8,510 nt of DNA from Bacillota bacterium (GTDB lineage Bacteria > Bacillota > Desulfotomaculia > Desulfotomaculales > Desulfallaceae): assembly GCA_009781965.1 (NCBI GenBank), contig WQUS01000386.1:1-8510 (forward strand). Direction: 5' to 3'. The notes beneath the pieces are model-generated. The model searched no databases, was not told the origin of the DNA, and saw only the letters and a program-made list of their open reading frames with translations. The position numbers and the translations under genes were made by a program. Below, piece by piece: positions 6,486 to 8,510 of the stretch. How positions within the stretch are numbered: the first letter of the stretch is position 1; every line of letters starts with the position of its first letter.

Positions 6486-6629
6486 GTTACTGGTCAGACC
6501 CTGTGTTTGTTAGTACCAGCCCAGGCCCGTAAAGTTATTAACCGTAAGCGATTTCTCGGAGAGCATGAGCGCACGGTTAATAACTTTCGGGCCGGCTTGA
6601 TGCGAAAGCAGTAACGTGTGACCAGTAAC
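6486..6629. repeat. Bipartite palindromic repeat, copy A
   Basis: A 144-bp element bounded by inverted ends GTTACTGGTCA and TGACCAGTAAC. Inside is a long stem: a 22-base left arm (6524-6545) and a 21-base right arm (6573-6593) that pair fully apart from one unpaired base, around a 27-nt loop (6546-6572). The loop itself holds CTC-GGA-GAG. Copy B at 8363 has the same organisation and orientation and about 94% identity by eye. It begins 16 bp after the stop of the acyltransferase-like gene and ends 39 bp before the trp -35, so it fills most of the gap between the two transcription units. On the minus strand its far end runs into ACG then T6, so it might end transcription of the upstream gene. 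No open frame of note lies in it. It resembles a MITE-like or REPIN-like element, but no target duplication is clear. Confidence 0.9.
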
Positions 6630-6638
6630 TGATACCAA
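6629..6638 (+). repeat. 10-bp motif CTGATACCAA at inner edge of copy A
   Basis: CTGATACCAA begins at the last base of copy A. It matches 9 of 10 bases with CTGATGCCAA, which ends directly before copy B at 8362. The pair brackets the acyltransferase-like gene in direct orientation and could be a short direct duplication or a conserved flank of the repeat. Confidence 0.5.
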
Positions 6639-6645
6639 TTGACGG

Positions 6646-8283
6646 CTAGTTCGCAAGATCCTTTAATTTGCTCTGCACCATCTGTGAATACAACTGAGAT
6701 TTGGCGTAATGCGTTAACGCATCGCTCCAAAGCTGCATTTGCTCCGCGTCGCTCAGCCCGTTCGCTTTAGCTAAATAGGCAAAACCGGCTCTGTCCATAC
6801 CGTATTCAAGTTCCTGTGCGGCAACATCAAGAAGCCCTCTGATGGACTCGGATACATTATATGTGAGATATGCGGCATGCGCATTCAGCTGCTTAACATA
6901 AAGATTCCGGGCTGCCCAATAGTAGCTCTCCGCTGTGCCTTCCGCGCTGGTTGCAACAGCGTAAGGATTTTTTCCCAAGGTTAGTTTTAAATATTCGCCT
7001 GTAGAGCCGCCCGGCAGACCAGCGCCGCCTGGAGTTCCAACCTGTAGATACGCAGTTAGATCCGCCGGTTCGAATACGATCTGGGCAACGCTCGATGTGT
7101 TGTTGTTCACACTGGGAGAGCCGGGATCGTTATAGTGCCATTTCATAGTTTTGGAATCCAGCCAATCATCGGAACTATAAGCAGCTTTAGCTGTTTCTAA
7201 TGAAACGGCGCCCTTTGCGGCTGCGTTCTTGATGTGATCAAACATTGTTACATAACGATTCATCGAAGTATAGATTCTTTCCGGCGGTCCATTGAATTTC
7301 TGCAGAGATGGATTGACCAGATGGTTCGTCTGCACCAGAAAAGGCGCATTCTCGCCGGCGTCGCCCGGTTTCCGGATAGCGAAAGCGTTAGACAGGCTTT
7401 CTACTGCCATAATATTTCCCTCAGGGCTGCTCATCAAGAACGCTCCGGTAACTCCGGCACGCGGAGTTTCTTGCAGGAATTTGGCTGCTTCGTCGGGTGT
7501 ATTGGCGTATTGACTCAAATAGTGAAAGTATACTTCGGTTGCAACACCCCAGATGGGTTCGCCCCATTGAGCAGTTAATACCCACGAGAAGCCTTTACTG
7601 TTCATGCCCCCGTTACTTGCCACCGAACCCGCGCAAGCCTTCGAAATAAAGCTGTTGCCTTCCTCGGGGAAAGCTATTATAATGACTTCGTTCAGCCTTT
7701 CTTTTGGTACCATTTCGGTTATACCGACAATAGGCTTGCCATCAGCTGTCGCGCTCCCCTCGGCGGCGAAAGCGGTACAACCGTGGATATCCCCTCGAGC
7801 CGGATCGGCTTTAGCTACCTGCGGAAGAGTAAGACCCGTCTCTTTCGGATATGGGGTATTCAGAGCCGGACGACACCACATTACTGCCGGATAAACTGTG
7901 GTCAATACCAGGTCATAATAATCCACATCATATCCTTTGTCCTTTAAACCTTCCTGCATGCCTTCCAGCCATAGCCTTAGTCCAGAATCATATTTATCGG
8001 CGTAATAAGACCATACTTTCATATCGCTGGCGGTTAATTCTTCTCCGTATTGAGCGATGACTCTGCTCTTCAATATATTAATATTGCGGAAGATAAGATC
8101 GGCGGCTTGTATACCGTATTGATGACCCATTTCTTTATTAGAGCCTGACACAACAATTACAGTAGGACTGGCTGAAGTGGCCTGGACGTCCGGGATTTCC
8201 AAAGCCGTGGCTATACCGAAGCTGCTCAGGCACAAACTAATGACAAGTACGACGCAAAATATCACTGGTAATAGTTTTTTCAT
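6646..8283 (-). CDS. Secreted C45-family autoproteolytic acyltransferase/hydrolase
   Basis: A 545-residue exported protein of the peptidase C45 / acyl-CoA:6-aminopenicillanic acid acyltransferase-like NTN-hydrolase family. Such enzymes cleave or transfer acyl groups on amide bonds; the substrate here is unknown. A typical signal peptide comes first: MKKLL, a hydrophobic core to about residue 22, and a likely cut after ATA at 27. No lipobox fits. Family motifs are GSNKEMGHQYG (47-57), GDIHGCTAFA with Cys169 as the presumed self-cleaved nucleophile, GKPIVG, NGGMNSKGFSWV, GNIMAVES, and VQTNHLV. After the core there is a roughly 150-residue C-terminal part rich in Tyr and Ala that I do not recognise. 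The start ATG has a G7 run 5 nt upstream as ribosome site. No convincing promoter is seen in the 79 bp between it and copy B. The gene stands alone between two copies of the same repeat, and its base composition looks more AT-rich than the trp genes by eye. Confidence 0.85.
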   Translation of the reverse strand: MKKLLPVIFCVVLVISLCLSSFGIATALEIPDVQATSASPTVIVVSGSNKEMGHQYGIQAADLIFRNINILKSRVIAQYGEELTASDMKVWSYYADKYDSGLRLWLEGMQEGLKDKGYDVDYYDLVLTTVYPAVMWCRPALNTPYPKETGLTLPQVAKADPARGDIHGCTAFAAEGSATADGKPIVGITEMVPKERLNEVIIIAFPEEGNSFISKACAGSVASNGGMNSKGFSWVLTAQWGEPIWGVATEVYFHYLSQYANTPDEAAKFLQETPRAGVTGAFLMSSPEGNIMAVESLSNAFAIRKPGDAGENAPFLVQTNHLVNPSLQKFNGPPERIYTSMNRYVTMFDHIKNAAAKGAVSLETAKAAYSSDDWLDSKTMKWHYNDPGSPSVNNNTSSVAQIVFEPADLTAYLQVGTPGGAGLPGGSTGEYLKLTLGKNPYAVATSAEGTAESYYWAARNLYVKQLNAHAAYLTYNVSESIRGLLDVAAQELEYGMDRAGFAYLAKANGLSDAEQMQLWSDALTHYAKSQLYSQMVQSKLKDLAN

Positions 8284-8288
8284 ACTAA

Positions 8289-8295
8289 CCCCCCC
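8289..8295 (-). promoter_or_regulatory. G7 ribosome-site tract of the C45-family gene
   Basis: Seven consecutive G on the minus strand, 5 nt before the ATG, is the only Shine-Dalgarno-like sequence present. Such a homopolymer can vary in length by slippage, which would alter the strength or spacing of the site. Confidence 0.55.
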
Positions 8296-8352
8296 AAATA
8301 ATCAATTTATGCCTCTTTTACTCCAAGGCCGGTATTCATCAAGCATAACCCG

Positions 8353-8362
8353 CTGATGCCAA
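8353..8362 (+). repeat. 10-bp motif CTGATGCCAA at inner edge of copy B
   Basis: Directly abuts the start of copy B and matches the motif adjoining copy A (6629-6638) at 9 of 10 bases, same orientation. Confidence 0.5.
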
Positions 8363-8510
8363 GTTACTGGTCAGACCAGTAACGTTTGTTAGTACCCGTA
8401 GCCCAGGCCAGTAAAGTTATTAACCGTAAGCGATTTCTCGAAGAGTATGAGCGCACGGTTAATAACTTTACGGGCCGGCTTGATGCGAAAGCAGTAACGT
8501 GTGACCAGTA
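8363..8510. repeat. Bipartite palindromic repeat, copy B (cut by window end)
   Basis: A second copy of the element at 6486-6629, same orientation; it ends two bases short of the expected end. The inner arms are 8406-8427 and 8455-8476 (22 bases each, one mismatch), around a 27-nt loop at 8428-8454 that differs from copy A at two bases. Its left end differs from copy A: GTTACTGGTC and GACCAGTAAC stand one base apart (8363-8383), forming a complete small palindrome, whereas copy A has lost this second half. It also has three extra bases (CGT) near 8397-8399. It lies 79 bp upstream of the C45-family gene start. Confidence 0.9.

Noticed and set aside
6486..6629. Retron-type msr/msd RNA or CRISPR repeat
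   Set aside because: No reverse transcriptase is nearby, and only two copies lie 1.9 kb apart with a gene between, so neither description fits.
8215..8240. Lipoprotein signal (Cys10 or Cys18 in the leader of the C45-family protein)
   Set aside because: The residues before each Cys do not fit a lipobox (no G/A/S at -1); an ordinary signal peptide fits better.
8284..8362. Promoter for the C45-family gene (TTGGCA at the copy B edge with ATGAAT 17 nt on)
   Set aside because: The -10 matches only 3 of 6 bases and no better pair is visible; not strong enough to annotate.
6486..8510. The two palindromes as integron attC sites flanking a gene cassette
   Set aside because: The layout fits, but neither end has the RYYYAAC / GTTRRRY core sites (ends read GTTACTG / CAGTAAC), and no integrase is present in the window.

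Overview
The window suggests a member of the Bacillota (Firmicutes) with moderately high GC, probably from the Clostridia or Negativicutes side. The main reason is that its tryptophan operon is controlled by a tRNA-Trp T-box, a regulator found mostly in that phylum. Genus or species cannot be read from the sequence alone. Every credible gene lies on the minus strand, so transcription runs from high to low coordinates.

Layout in the direction of transcription. (1) 8363-8510 is a structured palindromic repeat (copy B), cut by the window end. (2) 8283-6646 encodes a secreted NTN-hydrolase of the peptidase C45 / penicillin acyltransferase-like family. (3) 6629-6486 is a second copy of the repeat (copy A) in the same orientation. 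(4) 6446-6115 holds a near-consensus housekeeping promoter and a Trp T-box leader with specifier UGG, ending in an intrinsic terminator. (5) 6062-1533 is trpE-trpG-trpD-trpC-trpF, with neighbouring genes overlapping or 2 bp apart, which points to translational coupling. (6) 1506-862 encodes a flavodoxin-fold oxidoreductase with a four-cysteine motif. (7) 791-6 is nudC, a Zn-containing NADH/NAD+ pyrophosphatase.

The five trp genes take chorismate to indole-3-glycerol phosphate: anthranilate synthase (TrpE+TrpG), phosphoribosyl transfer (TrpD), isomerisation (TrpF) and indole ring closure (TrpC). Tryptophan synthase (trpB, trpA), which usually follows trpF, is not present; the flavoprotein and nudC sit in its place. 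The T-box should let transcription proceed only when uncharged tRNA-Trp accumulates.

The parts least explained by known annotation are the two 144-150 bp bipartite palindromes that closely bracket the single acyltransferase-like gene, with a matching 10-bp motif on their inner edges. This layout resembles a mobile cassette, but no recombinase or transposase is visible. The trp operon also carries three separate short tandem repeats: in the trpE 5' leader, inside trpC, and across the trpC/trpF junction, where trpF has three repeated start regions.
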